The notes under the pieces are model-generated. The model searched no databases, was not told the DNA's origin, and saw nothing but the letters and a program-made list of their open reading frames with translations. From Oceanicola granulosus HTCC2516 (GTDB taxonomy: Bacteria; Pseudomonadota; Alphaproteobacteria; Rhodobacterales; Rhodobacteraceae), in contig NZ_CH724107.1 in the NCBI RefSeq assembly GCF_000153305.1, positions 320,971-384,970 on the forward strand: 64,000 nucleotides of DNA. The letters are read 5' to 3'. Position numbers and translations under genes: made by a program. How positions within the stretch are numbered: position 1 is the stretch's first letter; each line of letters opens with the position of its first letter. Shown one piece after another: positions 13,959-21,747 of this stretch.

Positions 13959-15275
13959 TCAGGCGGCGGGCGGCTCGAGCTCGCGCACCTTGAGCAGCGC
14001 GAGGCGGTTCTCCTCCTTCTCGACCACCTCGAAGCGGAAGCCGTGGAACGAGAAGACCTGGCCCTGGGCGGGGATGATCTGGGCCTCGTGGATGACGAGG
14101 CCGGCGACGGTGTTGGCCTCGTCGTCGGGCAGGTTCCAGTCGTGCGCGCGGTTGAGGTCGCGGATCGTGGTGCCGCCCTCGACGAGGTAGGAGCCGTCCT
14201 CGGTGCGCGCGATGACGCGATCCTCGTCGGTGTCGAACTCGTCGGTGATCTCGCCGACGATCTCCTCGAGGATGTCCTCGAGCGTGATCAGCCCCTGCAG
14301 CGTGCCGTACTCGTCGACCACCAGCGCGAAGTGGACGTGGCGCTTGAGGAACTCGCGCATCTGGTCGTCGAGGTTCGTGGTCTCGGGGATGAAGTAGGGC
14401 TCCATCGCGACGCTCATCACGTCGAACTCGGCGAGCTCCTTGGCCGTCACCTCGCCGTCGTCGGCGAGGCGGTGGAGCGCGCGCAGCATCTCCTTGGCGT
14501 GCAGCACGCCGACGATGTTCTCGGGCTCCCCCCGGTAGAGCGGCAGGCGCGTGTGGGTCGATTCGAGGCAGCGGCGCAGGATGTCGCGGGCGTTGAGGTC
14601 GGCGTCGATCATCTCGATGCCCGAGCGGTGCAGCATGATCTCCTCGACGAAGCGCTCGCCGAGATCGAGCGCGCCGAGGATGCGGTCGCGGTCCTCCTTC
14701 TCGACGACGCCCTCCGAGTGGCCGATCTGCAGCGCGCCGGCGATTTCCTCGCGCACGGCGAGGAAGTGGGCGTTGGGATCGGTGCGGACGCCGAACACCC
14801 GCAGCACGCCGCGCACCAGCAGGCGCACGAAGCCGACCACGGGAGCGAAGACCTTCACCACCAGCGAGATCGGCCGCGCGACGAGGGCGGCGGCGCTCTC
14901 GGCGTTGGTGATGGCGTAGGTCTTGGGCAGCACCTCGGCGAAGACCAGCACCAGCGCGGTCATCACCAGTGTCGCCAGCGCCACGCCGCCCTCGCCGAAC
15001 ACCCGGGTGAACAGCGCGGTCGCGAGCGAGGTGGCGAGGATGTTGACGAGGTTGTTGCCGAGCAGGACCGAGCCGATCAGCCGTTCGTTGTCCTCGGTGA
15101 TATCGAGCGCCACCTGCGCGCCGGTGCTGCCCCGGTCGGCGTTGGAGCGCAGCTTGCCCCGCGACGCGGCGGTCAGCGCGGTCTCGGAGCCGGAGAAGAA
15201 GGCGGAGAACACCAGGAGCAGCAGGATCGCCCCGGCGGTGATCCAGAAGGCGGCGTCGAGGGTGGCGAGGTCCAT
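13959..15275 (-). CDS. CorC/HlyC (CNNM) family membrane protein
   Basis: 438 residues: a DUF21/CNNM membrane domain (about 1-190) with the FFSGSETALTAASRGKL motif, a CBS-domain pair (about 200-330, ending in VDEYGTLQGLITLEDILEEI), and a C-terminal CorC_HlyC domain (about 345-430). These proteins act in divalent cation (Mg2+/Co2+) homeostasis. The ATG at 15275 is chosen with AGGGA upstream; the nearby ATG at 15281 is an alternative. It converges with the TSUP gene, with five bases between the stops. Confidence 0.88.
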   Translation of the reverse strand: MDLATLDAAFWITAGAILLLLVFSAFFSGSETALTAASRGKLRSNADRGSTGAQVALDITEDNERLIGSVLLGNNLVNILATSLATALFTRVFGEGGVALATLVMTALVLVFAEVLPKTYAITNAESAAALVARPISLVVKVFAPVVGFVRLLVRGVLRVFGVRTDPNAHFLAVREEIAGALQIGHSEGVVEKEDRDRILGALDLGERFVEEIMLHRSGIEMIDADLNARDILRRCLESTHTRLPLYRGEPENIVGVLHAKEMLRALHRLADDGEVTAKELAEFDVMSVAMEPYFIPETTNLDDQMREFLKRHVHFALVVDEYGTLQGLITLEDILEEIVGEITDEFDTDEDRVIARTEDGSYLVEGGTTIRDLNRAHDWNLPDDEANTVAGLVIHEAQIIPAQGQVFSFHGFRFEVVEKEENRLALLKVRELEPPAA

Positions 15276-15361
15276 GATCATCCCTAAGCGGTTCAGACAG
15301 TGGTTATGGGGCTGCGACCCGGGCGCATCAAGGGCGCGGGCGCGCGGGCCCGGGGGCGTGG

Positions 15362-15387
15362 GGGTGCGCAATGAATGCGCACCCTAC
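15362..15387 (-). repeat. REP-type palindrome A, copy 1
   Basis: Imperfect palindrome with a GTAGGGTGCGCATTC head on the minus strand and its complement GCGCACCC at the other end. It lies 24 bases from the stop of xerD. Same element as at 23515, 29659, 31685 and 63072. Confidence 0.8.
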
Positions 15388-15410
15388 GGGGCCCGCGAGG
15401 TGCGCGTGTC

Positions 15411-16358
15411 CTACGGGTCGGTGTCGCGGGGCTGGACGAGGGGGTGGTGGTCGAGGACGAGGGCGCGCAGGCGGGCGTCGAGGACGTGGGTGTAGATCTC
15501 GGTGGTGCCGACGTCGGCATGGCCGAGCAGGGTCTGGATCGAGCGCAGGTCGGCACCGCCCTCGAGCAGATGGGTGGCGAAGGCGTGGCGCAGCGTGTGC
15601 GGCGTCACCTTTTCGGGCGAGACGCCGCCGAGCACGGCGATCTCCTTGATCAGCGTGAAGAAGCGGTGGCGCGTCAGGTGGCCGTCCTTGCCGTGCGAGG
15701 GGAACAGGAAGCGCGACGCCGCCTTGCCCCTGGCTTGGGCGGCGGCCTCGGCGGCGTCGCGCGCCACGAGCCACTCCGCCACCGCCGCGCGCGCACCCTG
15801 CGACAGGGGCACCATGCGCTCCTTGCCGCCCTTGCCGCGCACCAGCAGCATCCGCGGATCGCCCCTCGTGGCGGCGACGGGCAGGCTCACCAGTTCGCTC
15901 ACGCGCATCCCCGTGGCGTAGAGCAGCTCGACGAGGCAGGTGTTGCGCACCGCGTCGCGCGGGGTGGTGCGCGCGGCGGCGAGCAGGCGGTCGACCTCCT
16001 CGACGCTGAGCGTCTTGGGCAGCCGCTTCTCGCGCCCCGGGCCGGCGATGCGGATCGCCGGGTTGTCGGCGCGCCAGCCCTCCTCGAAGGCGAAGCGGTA
16101 GAGCTGTTTGATCGCCGACAGCCGCCGGGCGCGGGTGGCGCGGGCGAGGCCGATGGCCTCGCAGTCGATCAGGTAGGCCTCGACGTGGCTCTGGGCCGCG
16201 TCGGCGAAGTGGGCCGGACGGCGCTCGAGCCAGGCGGCGAAGTCCTTGAGGTCGCGCGCGTAGGCGAGCTGGGTGTTGGTGGCGGCGTCGAGTTCGGCGG
16301 CCTGGGCTTCCAGGAAGGCCTGGATCCAGTGCACCATCGGCTGGTCGGCCGGGCTCAC
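15411..16358 (-). CDS. xerD: Site-specific tyrosine recombinase XerD
   Basis: 315 residues. The N-terminal SAM-like core-binding domain (about 8-100) is followed by a catalytic domain with Arg152 (GMRVSEL), Lys176 (RGKGGKER), His254 and Arg257 (HTLRH), His280 (LLGH) and Tyr289 (YTHV). Size and motif spacing are those of XerC/XerD, which resolve chromosome dimers at dif with FtsK. XerD is preferred over XerC on overall likeness only. The start is a GTG at 16358 overlapping the TGA of the upstream gene; an ATG at 16337 is an alternative. Last gene of a three-gene minus-strand operon. Confidence 0.88.
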   Translation of the reverse strand: MSPADQPMVHWIQAFLEAQAAELDAATNTQLAYARDLKDFAAWLERRPAHFADAAQSHVEAYLIDCEAIGLARATRARRLSAIKQLYRFAFEEGWRADNPAIRIAGPGREKRLPKTLSVEEVDRLLAAARTTPRDAVRNTCLVELLYATGMRVSELVSLPVAATRGDPRMLLVRGKGGKERMVPLSQGARAAVAEWLVARDAAEAAAQARGKAASRFLFPSHGKDGHLTRHRFFTLIKEIAVLGGVSPEKVTPHTLRHAFATHLLEGGADLRSIQTLLGHADVGTTEIYTHVLDARLRALVLDHHPLVQPRDTDP

Positions 16359-17944
16359 GGCGACCGCTCGAGCAGCAACAGCTGCAACGCCGCCCGCCGC
16401 GCCGTCTCCTCCAGCCGCACCGCGCGGAAGAAGGCCAGCGCGGTGGCGACGGCCTCCGGATCGCCCGCCGCGCCGGCGTCGAACAGCGCGATGGCGCGCA
16501 GGATCGCCTCGCCGAGCCGGTCGCTGTCGGCCAGCGCCATCAGCCGCGCCGGCGGCTCGGCGTCGGTGAAGCCGCGGTGGATCGCCGACTCCATCGTCCC
16601 GCGCGGCGCCTCCTGCGGCATCTCGCCGATGGCGACGGCCCGCAGGAAGGCGTCCTCCGCGGTCGCGGGCTCGTGGTCGAGGGCGACCGATTCGTAGTCG
16701 TCCGACAACAGCCCGATCCGGTAGGCGAGCCGTCCGGCCGGGCCGTCAAGCTCGCGCTCGAGCAGGGCCGCGCCGAACAGGCGCGCGAAGGCGACCTCGG
16801 TGCGGGCGGTGGTCATCGCCTCCCAGGCCGGCGGCAGCGCCGCGGCGAGCTTGTCCGGATCGCGCCCGGTCAGCGCGGCCTCGAATTCCTGCACGGCGGC
16901 GGCGCGGTCCCAGACGCTGCCGGAGGCGGCGGGCGCGAGCTGGGTGTAGAGATCGAGCAGCAGGTTGTCGTCGACCGCGCCGACGCGGGCCAGCCGTTCG
17001 GCGGCCTCGAGCCGCGCCTTCCAGCCGGTTGTCGGGCGCAGGTCGGCATGGGCGAAGGCGCGGGGCAGGCCCATCGTCGGCATCGCCTCGCCGATGCCCT
17101 CGCGGATGCGGAAATCGAGCGGCGTCGGCCGGTCGGGGCGGCGCAGGGGCGGCAGGTCGGCGAAGGTCTCGGGCTCGAGGAAGCGGGTCAGCAGCGCGTC
17201 TTCCTCGGCCGACACCGCCTCGAGGGCGCGCGCCGAGTTGAGCGTCAGCGCCGCCGCGGGCCAGTCGCCGCCGTGGGCGAGGCAGAAGATGCGCGCGCTC
17301 AGGGTGGGGGCGAGCTCGGGCTTGCCCGCCAGCACCCGGCAGGCCCGCGATTCGCGCCCCGTCAGCAGCGCGACGTCGAAGTAGCGGCGAAACAGGGCCG
17401 GGCGGTCGGGGCCGGCGGCCTCGAGCATCTCGAGCGCCGGATCGAGGGCGCCGAGGTCGAGCAGCTTGTCGATGCGCGCCAGGAACAGCAGCCCCTCGCC
17501 GCCGTCGGCGCGCGGCGGGTCGGTCTCGGCGAGCAGCAGCAGCCGCAGCAGGTCCTGCATCGCCGGCAGGCCCTCGTCCCACTCCGCCGCGATCAGCGCG
17601 GCGAGGGTCTCGGGCTCCGAGCCGGCCCAGAGGCTGCGGGGCAGGCCGCTGACCTCGTGCGGCACCAGCCCGACGAGGTCGGGCGACACCGCGTCGAGCG
17701 GCAGCACCGTGACGGCGGGCGCGCTGGCGCTGCCGGCGACGGGCGCTTCGCCCACGCCGGGGGCGGTGCGCAGCGGCTCGGGCTGGCCGGGGAGCGCCGG
17801 GCGGGGCGTGTCGAGCGAGTCCGACAGCCAGTCGACCGCCGAGAGCGGCCGCGATCCGGCCGTCACCCCGGCCAGCTCCTGCGCCGCACCGGGCACGGCC
17901 CCGCCGAGCCACAGGGGCAGGGCGAGCAGGGCGGCGAGCCTCAC
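16355..17944 (-). CDS. Conserved hypothetical exported protein
   Basis: 529 residues. A hydrophobic N-terminus (LAALLALPLWLGGAVPGAAQ) reads as a signal peptide cleaved after AAQ. The rest is alpha-helical and rich in Ala/Leu/Glu, looking like repeated helical hairpins (TPR-like), without a motif I can name. It starts at a GTG overlapping the stop of the upstream small membrane gene and ends overlapping the start of xerD, so all three are coupled. A periplasmic scaffolding role is a guess from composition. No cysteine-rich or catalytic signature seen. Confidence 0.75.
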   Translation of the reverse strand: MRLAALLALPLWLGGAVPGAAQELAGVTAGSRPLSAVDWLSDSLDTPRPALPGQPEPLRTAPGVGEAPVAGSASAPAVTVLPLDAVSPDLVGLVPHEVSGLPRSLWAGSEPETLAALIAAEWDEGLPAMQDLLRLLLLAETDPPRADGGEGLLFLARIDKLLDLGALDPALEMLEAAGPDRPALFRRYFDVALLTGRESRACRVLAGKPELAPTLSARIFCLAHGGDWPAAALTLNSARALEAVSAEEDALLTRFLEPETFADLPPLRRPDRPTPLDFRIREGIGEAMPTMGLPRAFAHADLRPTTGWKARLEAAERLARVGAVDDNLLLDLYTQLAPAASGSVWDRAAAVQEFEAALTGRDPDKLAAALPPAWEAMTTARTEVAFARLFGAALLERELDGPAGRLAYRIGLLSDDYESVALDHEPATAEDAFLRAVAIGEMPQEAPRGTMESAIHRGFTDAEPPARLMALADSDRLGEAILRAIALFDAGAAGDPEAVATALAFFRAVRLEETARRAALQLLLLERSP

Positions 17945-18099
17945 TCGTCGGCCCCGAGCGTCACCGGAAGCACGATCTCGCGCTGCGGCGGCTCGAAATC
18001 CTGCGGGAAGAAGATGGGGCCGACATAGGCATACGCGACCAGGGCGATGACGCCGAGGACCACGAGGATGAAGAGAAACTTGAAAAGCCGCCAGATCAT
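17941..18099 (-). CDS. Small single-span membrane protein
   Basis: 52 residues. Basic N-terminus (MIWRLFKF), one membrane helix (about 8-27) and a short proline-containing tail facing the periplasm. The ATG at 18099 starts directly after a polar region. The stop overlaps the GTG of the following exported-protein gene, so it is translated with that gene and xerD. Function unknown; it may anchor or assist the downstream exported protein. The intergenic stretch to aroK (190 bases) should hold promoters for both directions. Confidence 0.7.
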   Translation of the reverse strand: MIWRLFKFLFILVVLGVIALVAYAYVGPIFFPQDFEPPQREIVLPVTLGADE

Positions 18100-18289
18100 G
18101 CGTCGAACATCTGCCCTGTCCTGCCTCGTGTCCCGTGCCCGCTCGCGCCGCCTGCTCACGGACGGCTGCGGGGGCAACGGGTAAATCATATATGGCATTT
18201 GCGGAAAGTTCACGCCATGCAGGGTCAGAAATTCGTCCCGCAGGCGGGACGCAGCCGACGACAGATCATGAAGGCGCGCCGGAAAGCTG

Positions 18290-18877
18290 ATGGCGGAGCA
18301 AGAGGATAGGGAACTCAGGGCAGCCGCTCCGCCGGGGCGGCTGAAGCGGACCATCGTGCTGATCGGCATGATGGGCTCGGGCAAGACGGCCATCGGCAAG
18401 TCGCTCGCCGCCCGGCTCGAGGTGCCGTTCCTCGATTCGGACCACGAGATCGAGGCCGCCGCCGCCGCCTCCATCGCCGAGATCTTCGAGCGCGACGGCG
18501 AGGCGTTCTTCCGCGACCGCGAGACCGAGGTGATCCGGCGGCTGCTGCGCGGCGCGCCGTTCGTGCTCTCGACGGGTGGCGGCGCGTGGCTCGCCGAGCG
18601 CAACCGGCGCATCATCGCCGCCAGCGGCACCGCGCTCTGGCTCGACGCCGACCTCGAGCTGCTCTGGGAGCGGGTGCGCCACCGCGCGACGCGCCCGCTG
18701 CTGCGCACGGCCGACCCGAAAGGCACGCTGGCGCGGCTGCTCGAGGAGCGCGCGCCGCTCTACGCCCTCGCCGGGCTGAGGGTGAAGGGCGATCCGCGCT
18801 TCTCCATCGCCGACATGACCGACCACGTGCTGCGCACCCTCGCGGCGCACCCCGACATCCTGGAGCCTGCCCGATGA
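18290..18877 (+). CDS. aroK: Shikimate kinase
   Basis: 195 residues; phosphorylates shikimate with ATP (fifth step of aromatic biosynthesis). P-loop GMMGSGKT at 26-33, shikimate-binding LDSDHEIE around 48-55, STGGGAW at 94-100 and an arginine-rich lid (RPLLRT). The ATG at 18290 has GGAAAG upstream. Its TGA overlaps the ATG of aroB, the usual alphaproteobacterial aroK-aroB arrangement. Confidence 0.95.
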   Translation: MAEQEDRELRAAAPPGRLKRTIVLIGMMGSGKTAIGKSLAARLEVPFLDSDHEIEAAAAASIAEIFERDGEAFFRDRETEVIRRLLRGAPFVLSTGGGAWLAERNRRIIAASGTALWLDADLELLWERVRHRATRPLLRTADPKGTLARLLEERAPLYALAGLRVKGDPRFSIADMTDHVLRTLAAHPDILEPAR

Positions 18878-20022
18878 GCGCCCCCGACCTCGCCACCGCC
18901 CCCAGCGCGGCCACCGACCTGCGCGAGACGGTACGGGTCGACCTGCCGGGGCGCGCCTACGACGTGCGCATCGGCCCCGGCCTGCTGGCGCGGGCGGGCG
19001 AGGAGATCGCGCCGCTGCTGCGCCGACCGCGCGTCGCGGTGGTGACGGAGGCGCGGGTCGCCGCGCTGCACCTGCCGGCGCTGCGTGCCGGGCTGGCGGC
19101 GGCGGGCGTCGAGATGGTGGCGCTGGAGCTGCCGCCGGGAGAGGCGACGAAAGGCTGGGACCAGCTGTCGCGCACCTGCGAGTGGCTGCTCGAGCAGAAG
19201 GTCGAGCGCGGCGACGTGGTGGTGGCGTTCGGCGGCGGGGTCATCGGCGACCTCGCGGGCTTCGCCGCCGCGATCCTGCGCCGGGGCGTGCGCTTCGTGC
19301 AGATCCCGACGAGCCTGCTGGCGCAGGTCGACAGCTCCGTCGGCGGCAAGACGGGTATCAACGCCCCCCAGGGCAAGAACCTGATCGGCGCGTTCCACCA
19401 GCCCGCGCTGGTGCTCGCCGACACCGCGCTGCTCGCCAGCCTGCCGCGGCGCGACTTCCTCGCCGGCTACGGCGAGGTTATGAAGTACGGGCTGCTCGGC
19501 GACGCGGCGTTCTTCGAGTGGCTCGAGCGGCACGGGCCGGGCCTCGCCGACGATCCGGCCGCGCTCGTCGCCGCGGTGCGCCGCTCGGTCGAGATGAAGG
19601 CCGAGATCGTGGTGCGCGACGAGACCGAGCAGGGCGACCGGGCGCTGCTCAACCTCGGCCACACCTTCTGCCACGCGCTCGAGGCGGCGACGGGCTATTC
19701 CGACCGGCTGCTGCACGGCGAGGGCGTCGCCATCGGCTGCGCGCTGGCCTTCGATCTCTCCGCGCGGCTCGGGCTCTGCGCGCAGGAGGAGCCGAGCCGC
19801 GTGCGCGCCCACCTCGCCGCGATGGGCACCCGCGCCGCCATCGCCGACATCCCCGGCGAGATGCCCGGCCCCGACGCGCTGCTCGCGCTGATGGGGCAGG
19901 ACAAGAAGGTCGTCGCGGGCCGGCTGCGCTTCGTGCTCGCGCGCGGCATCGGCGCGGCGTTCGTGACCGCCGACGTCCCGCCCGATGCGGTGCTCTCCGT
20001 GCTCGCCGACAGCCGGGGCTAG
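18874..20022 (+). CDS. aroB: 3-dehydroquinate synthase
   Basis: 382 residues; NAD- and metal-dependent cyclisation of DAHP to 3-dehydroquinate. Motifs: GGGVIGDLAGFAA (NAD site), IPTSLLAQVDSSVGGKTGIN, FLAGYGEVMKYG and the metal-binding NLGHTFCHALE. The ATG at 18874 overlaps the aroK stop. It is followed 62 bases later by an HU-like gene, probably in the same transcript. Confidence 0.95.
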   Translation: MSAPDLATAPSAATDLRETVRVDLPGRAYDVRIGPGLLARAGEEIAPLLRRPRVAVVTEARVAALHLPALRAGLAAAGVEMVALELPPGEATKGWDQLSRTCEWLLEQKVERGDVVVAFGGGVIGDLAGFAAAILRRGVRFVQIPTSLLAQVDSSVGGKTGINAPQGKNLIGAFHQPALVLADTALLASLPRRDFLAGYGEVMKYGLLGDAAFFEWLERHGPGLADDPAALVAAVRRSVEMKAEIVVRDETEQGDRALLNLGHTFCHALEAATGYSDRLLHGEGVAIGCALAFDLSARLGLCAQEEPSRVRAHLAAMGTRAAIADIPGEMPGPDALLALMGQDKKVVAGRLRFVLARGIGAAFVTADVPPDAVLSVLADSRG

Positions 20023-20084
20023 CGCCGCCCGCCGGCCGGGGTGTAGCCTGCCGCCAGTCGAGAGTACGAGCGGGAGCAGGTGAC

Positions 20085-20495
20085 ATGGCGGACGGACAGT
20101 CGGACGACACGGCGGACGGACAGGCGGAGAAGTCCATCGACGAGCCCCTCGCGGAGCACGACGCCGCCGCCGCGCCGCCCCGGGCCACGGTGGTGACGGA
20201 GACGGCAATCGTCGCCGGGCCGGAGCTGAAGAAGAAGGATTTCGTCGAGCGCGTCGTCACTCGCTCGGGCCTCAAGAAGCGCGACGCCAAGCTCGCCGCA
20301 GAGGCTGCGCTCGCGGTGCTCGGCGAGGCCATCGCCAACGGCGAGGAGCTCAACCTGCCGCCGCTCGGCAAGCTCAAGATCAACCGCCGCAAGGCGCAGG
20401 CCAACGGCATGATCTACGTCTGCCGCCTGCGCCGGCCCGATCTCGGCAACGTCGCCGCCAAGGAACCCCTTGCAGACCCCGCGGAGGACGGCTAA
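20085..20495 (+). CDS. HU-like DNA-binding protein with acidic N-terminal extension
   Basis: 136 residues. Residues about 45-125 match the HU/IHF fold (KKKDFVERVVTRSGLKKRDAK, LPPLGKLKINRRKAQANGM). The first 40 residues form a charged, Ala/Asp-rich extension, and the DNA-clasping arm of classical HU is short or diverged. It probably compacts or bends DNA. The ATG at 20085 follows GGGAGCAGG. The last codons carry the probable promoter of the next tRNA gene. Confidence 0.8.
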   Translation: MADGQSDDTADGQAEKSIDEPLAEHDAAAAPPRATVVTETAIVAGPELKKKDFVERVVTRSGLKKRDAKLAAEAALAVLGEAIANGEELNLPPLGKLKINRRKAQANGMIYVCRLRRPDLGNVAAKEPLADPAEDG

Positions 20496-20498
20496 AGG
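20470..20498 (+). promoter_or_regulatory. Probable sigma-70 promoter of tRNA-Val(CAC)
   Basis: TTGCAG (20470-20475), exactly 17 bases, TAAAGG (20493-20498). It straddles the stop codon of the HU-like gene and lies 11 bases before the tRNA. Confidence 0.5.
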
Positions 20499-20509
20499 CT
20501 CCCCCCGAT

Positions 20510-20584
20510 GGGTGATTAGCTCAGTGGTAGAGCGCTTCGTTCACATCGAAGATGTCGGGGGTTCAAATCCCTCATCACCCACCA
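20510..20584 (+). tRNA. tRNA-Val (CAC), CCA encoded
   Basis: Seven-pair acceptor stem GGGTGAT/ATCACCC, D-loop TAGCTCAGTGGTAGAG, anticodon stem CTTCG/CGAAG with loop TTCACAT (anticodon CAC), T-arm GGGGGTTCAAATCCC, then ACCA encoded at 20581-20584. Reads GUG codons. Confidence 0.95.
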
Positions 20585-20629
20585 TCCTCCCTTCGCTTGA
20601 TCTCCGCCCATGACAGGACGAGCCGGACC

Positions 20630-21235
20630 ATGACGCCGCTGCCCGACCTCTACGTGCTGCGCCACGGCGAGACCGAGTGGAATCGCCTGCACCGCTGGCA
20701 GGGCGTGCTCGACAGCCCGCTGACGCCCGAGGGCGAGGCGCAGGCACGGGCGATGGGGCGTCTGCTGCGCGGGCTGGGCGTGGGGCCGGCGGAGCACCGG
20801 CTGTTCGTGAGCCCGCAGGGGCGGGCGCGGCGCACGGCGGAGCTGATCGCGGCCGAGCTCGGCGGCTGGGAGCCGGTGGTGGAGCCGCGGCTCGCCGAGA
20901 TCGGCGTGGGCCGCTGGGCGGGGGTCGACCGGGCGGTCATCGACGCCGAGGCCGCCCTGCCGCCGGGGGCGCATTTCCTCGACCTCTACCGCGCCGCGCC
21001 GGGGGGCGAGCCGTTCGAGGCGCTTTATGCGCGGGTGTCGGACTTCCTCGCCGCGCTCGAGGGGCCGGCGGTGGTGGTGACCCATGGAATCACCTCGCGC
21101 TTCCTGCGCACCGCCGCGCTGGGGCTGGGGCTCGGGCGGCTGGCCGAGCTGCCGGGCGGGCAGGGGGTGGTGCACCGGGTGCGCGACGGGCGGCACGAGA
21201 CGCTGGCGCCCGGGGAGCGGGGGGAGCCGGGCTGA
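20630..21235 (+). CDS. Histidine phosphatase family protein
   Basis: 201 residues. Phosphoglycerate-mutase-like fold with catalytic RHGE (His12), conserved Arg in SPQGRARRTAEL, and second catalytic His in VVVTHGI. It probably hydrolyses a small phosphorylated metabolite; the substrate is not evident. The ATG at 20630 starts just before the first strand; upstream in-frame sequence is tRNA. The last codons and stop (21226-21235) lie inside a REP-type palindrome, so the tail was likely rewritten by that element. It sits between two tRNA-Val genes. Confidence 0.85.
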   Translation: MTPLPDLYVLRHGETEWNRLHRWQGVLDSPLTPEGEAQARAMGRLLRGLGVGPAEHRLFVSPQGRARRTAELIAAELGGWEPVVEPRLAEIGVGRWAGVDRAVIDAEAALPPGAHFLDLYRAAPGGEPFEALYARVSDFLAALEGPAVVVTHGITSRFLRTAALGLGLGRLAELPGGQGVVHRVRDGRHETLAPGERGEPG

Positions 21236-21247
21236 AGCCCGGCCTAC
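21226..21247 (-). repeat. REP-type palindrome B, copy 1
   Basis: GTAGGCCGGGCTTCAGCCC on the minus strand, matching the element at 63151-63173. It contains the stop codon of the histidine phosphatase gene. Confidence 0.75.
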
Positions 21248-21270
21248 GCGCACCGTGGCGGGGTCGGCGC

Positions 21271-21299
21271 TTGCACGTGGGCGGGGCGCGGGCTATTCC
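21271..21299 (+). promoter_or_regulatory. Probable sigma-70 promoter of tRNA-Val(TAC)
   Basis: TTGCAC (21271-21276), 17 bases, TATTCC (21294-21299), nine bases before the tRNA. Same -35 core and spacing as the promoters of the two neighbouring tRNAs. Confidence 0.45.
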
Positions 21300-21308
21300 A
21301 GCCGCCGC

Positions 21309-21384
21309 GGGTGGTTAGCTCAGTTGGTAGAGCGTCTCGTTTACACCGAGAATGTCGGGGGTTCGAGCCCCTCACCACCCACCA
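21309..21384 (+). tRNA. tRNA-Val (TAC), CCA encoded
   Basis: Acceptor GGGTGGT/ACCACCC, D-loop TAGCTCAGTTGGTAGAG, anticodon stem TCTCG/CGAGA with loop TTTACAC (anticodon TAC), T-arm GGGGGTTCGAGCCCC and ACCA at 21381-21384. Reads GUA and related valine codons. Confidence 0.95.
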
Positions 21385-21474
21385 CCTCCCCTTCCGATCG
21401 CTCCGCCGGCCGCCCGCGCCCGGCTGCCCCCGCGGCAGCGGCGAAATTGATCCCGCGTCAGGCGTTTTTCCTGC

Positions 21475-21503
21475 TTGACCCCCCCGGCGCCTCTGCCTAG
21501 AAC
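21475..21503 (+). promoter_or_regulatory. Probable sigma-70 promoter of tRNA-Asp
   Basis: TTGACC (21475-21480), 17 bases, TAGAAC (21498-21503), 44 bases before the tRNA. The best-matching promoter in this tRNA cluster. Confidence 0.6.
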
Positions 21504-21547
21504 CCGCCTCACGCCACGGGGTCGCAAGACACCAGGGCGGGCAGCGG

Positions 21548-21624
21548 GCGGTTGTAGCTCAGTTGGTTAGAGTACCGGCCTGTCACGCCGGGGGTCGCGG
21601 GTTCGAGCCCCGTCAACCGCGCCA
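21548..21624 (+). tRNA. tRNA-Asp (GTC), CCA encoded
   Basis: Acceptor GCGGTTG/CAACCGC, D-loop TAGCTCAGTTGGTTAGAG, anticodon stem CCGGC/GCCGG with loop CTGTCAC (anticodon GTC), T-arm CGGGTTCGAGCCCCG and GCCA at 21621-21624. Confidence 0.96.
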
Positions 21625-21634
21625 CCGCTGAAAG

Positions 21635-21665
21635 AAGCGGCTCCTTAGGGGGCCGCTTTTTCTTT
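21635..21665 (+). terminator. Intrinsic terminator after tRNA-Asp
   Basis: Stem AAGCGGCTCC / GGGGCCGCTT around TTAG, followed by TTTCTTT; ten bases downstream of the tRNA. Confidence 0.8.
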
Positions 21666-21747
21666 GCGCGGCGGGCACTTGCGTCTTTCGTAGACACCTG
21701 CGTCGCGCCCTTCCCGCGAGCTCGATCGGGGGGCGGGCACGCCTCCG

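Noticed and set aside
12330..15287. Very long (985-codon) plus-strand frame across dusA, the TSUP gene and corC
   Set aside because: It runs in the wrong frame or strand of three recognisable genes; long shadow frames are expected at about 70% GC.
21509..21697. Short minus-strand frame over tRNA-Asp
   Set aside because: Antisense translation of a tRNA, a common false gene.
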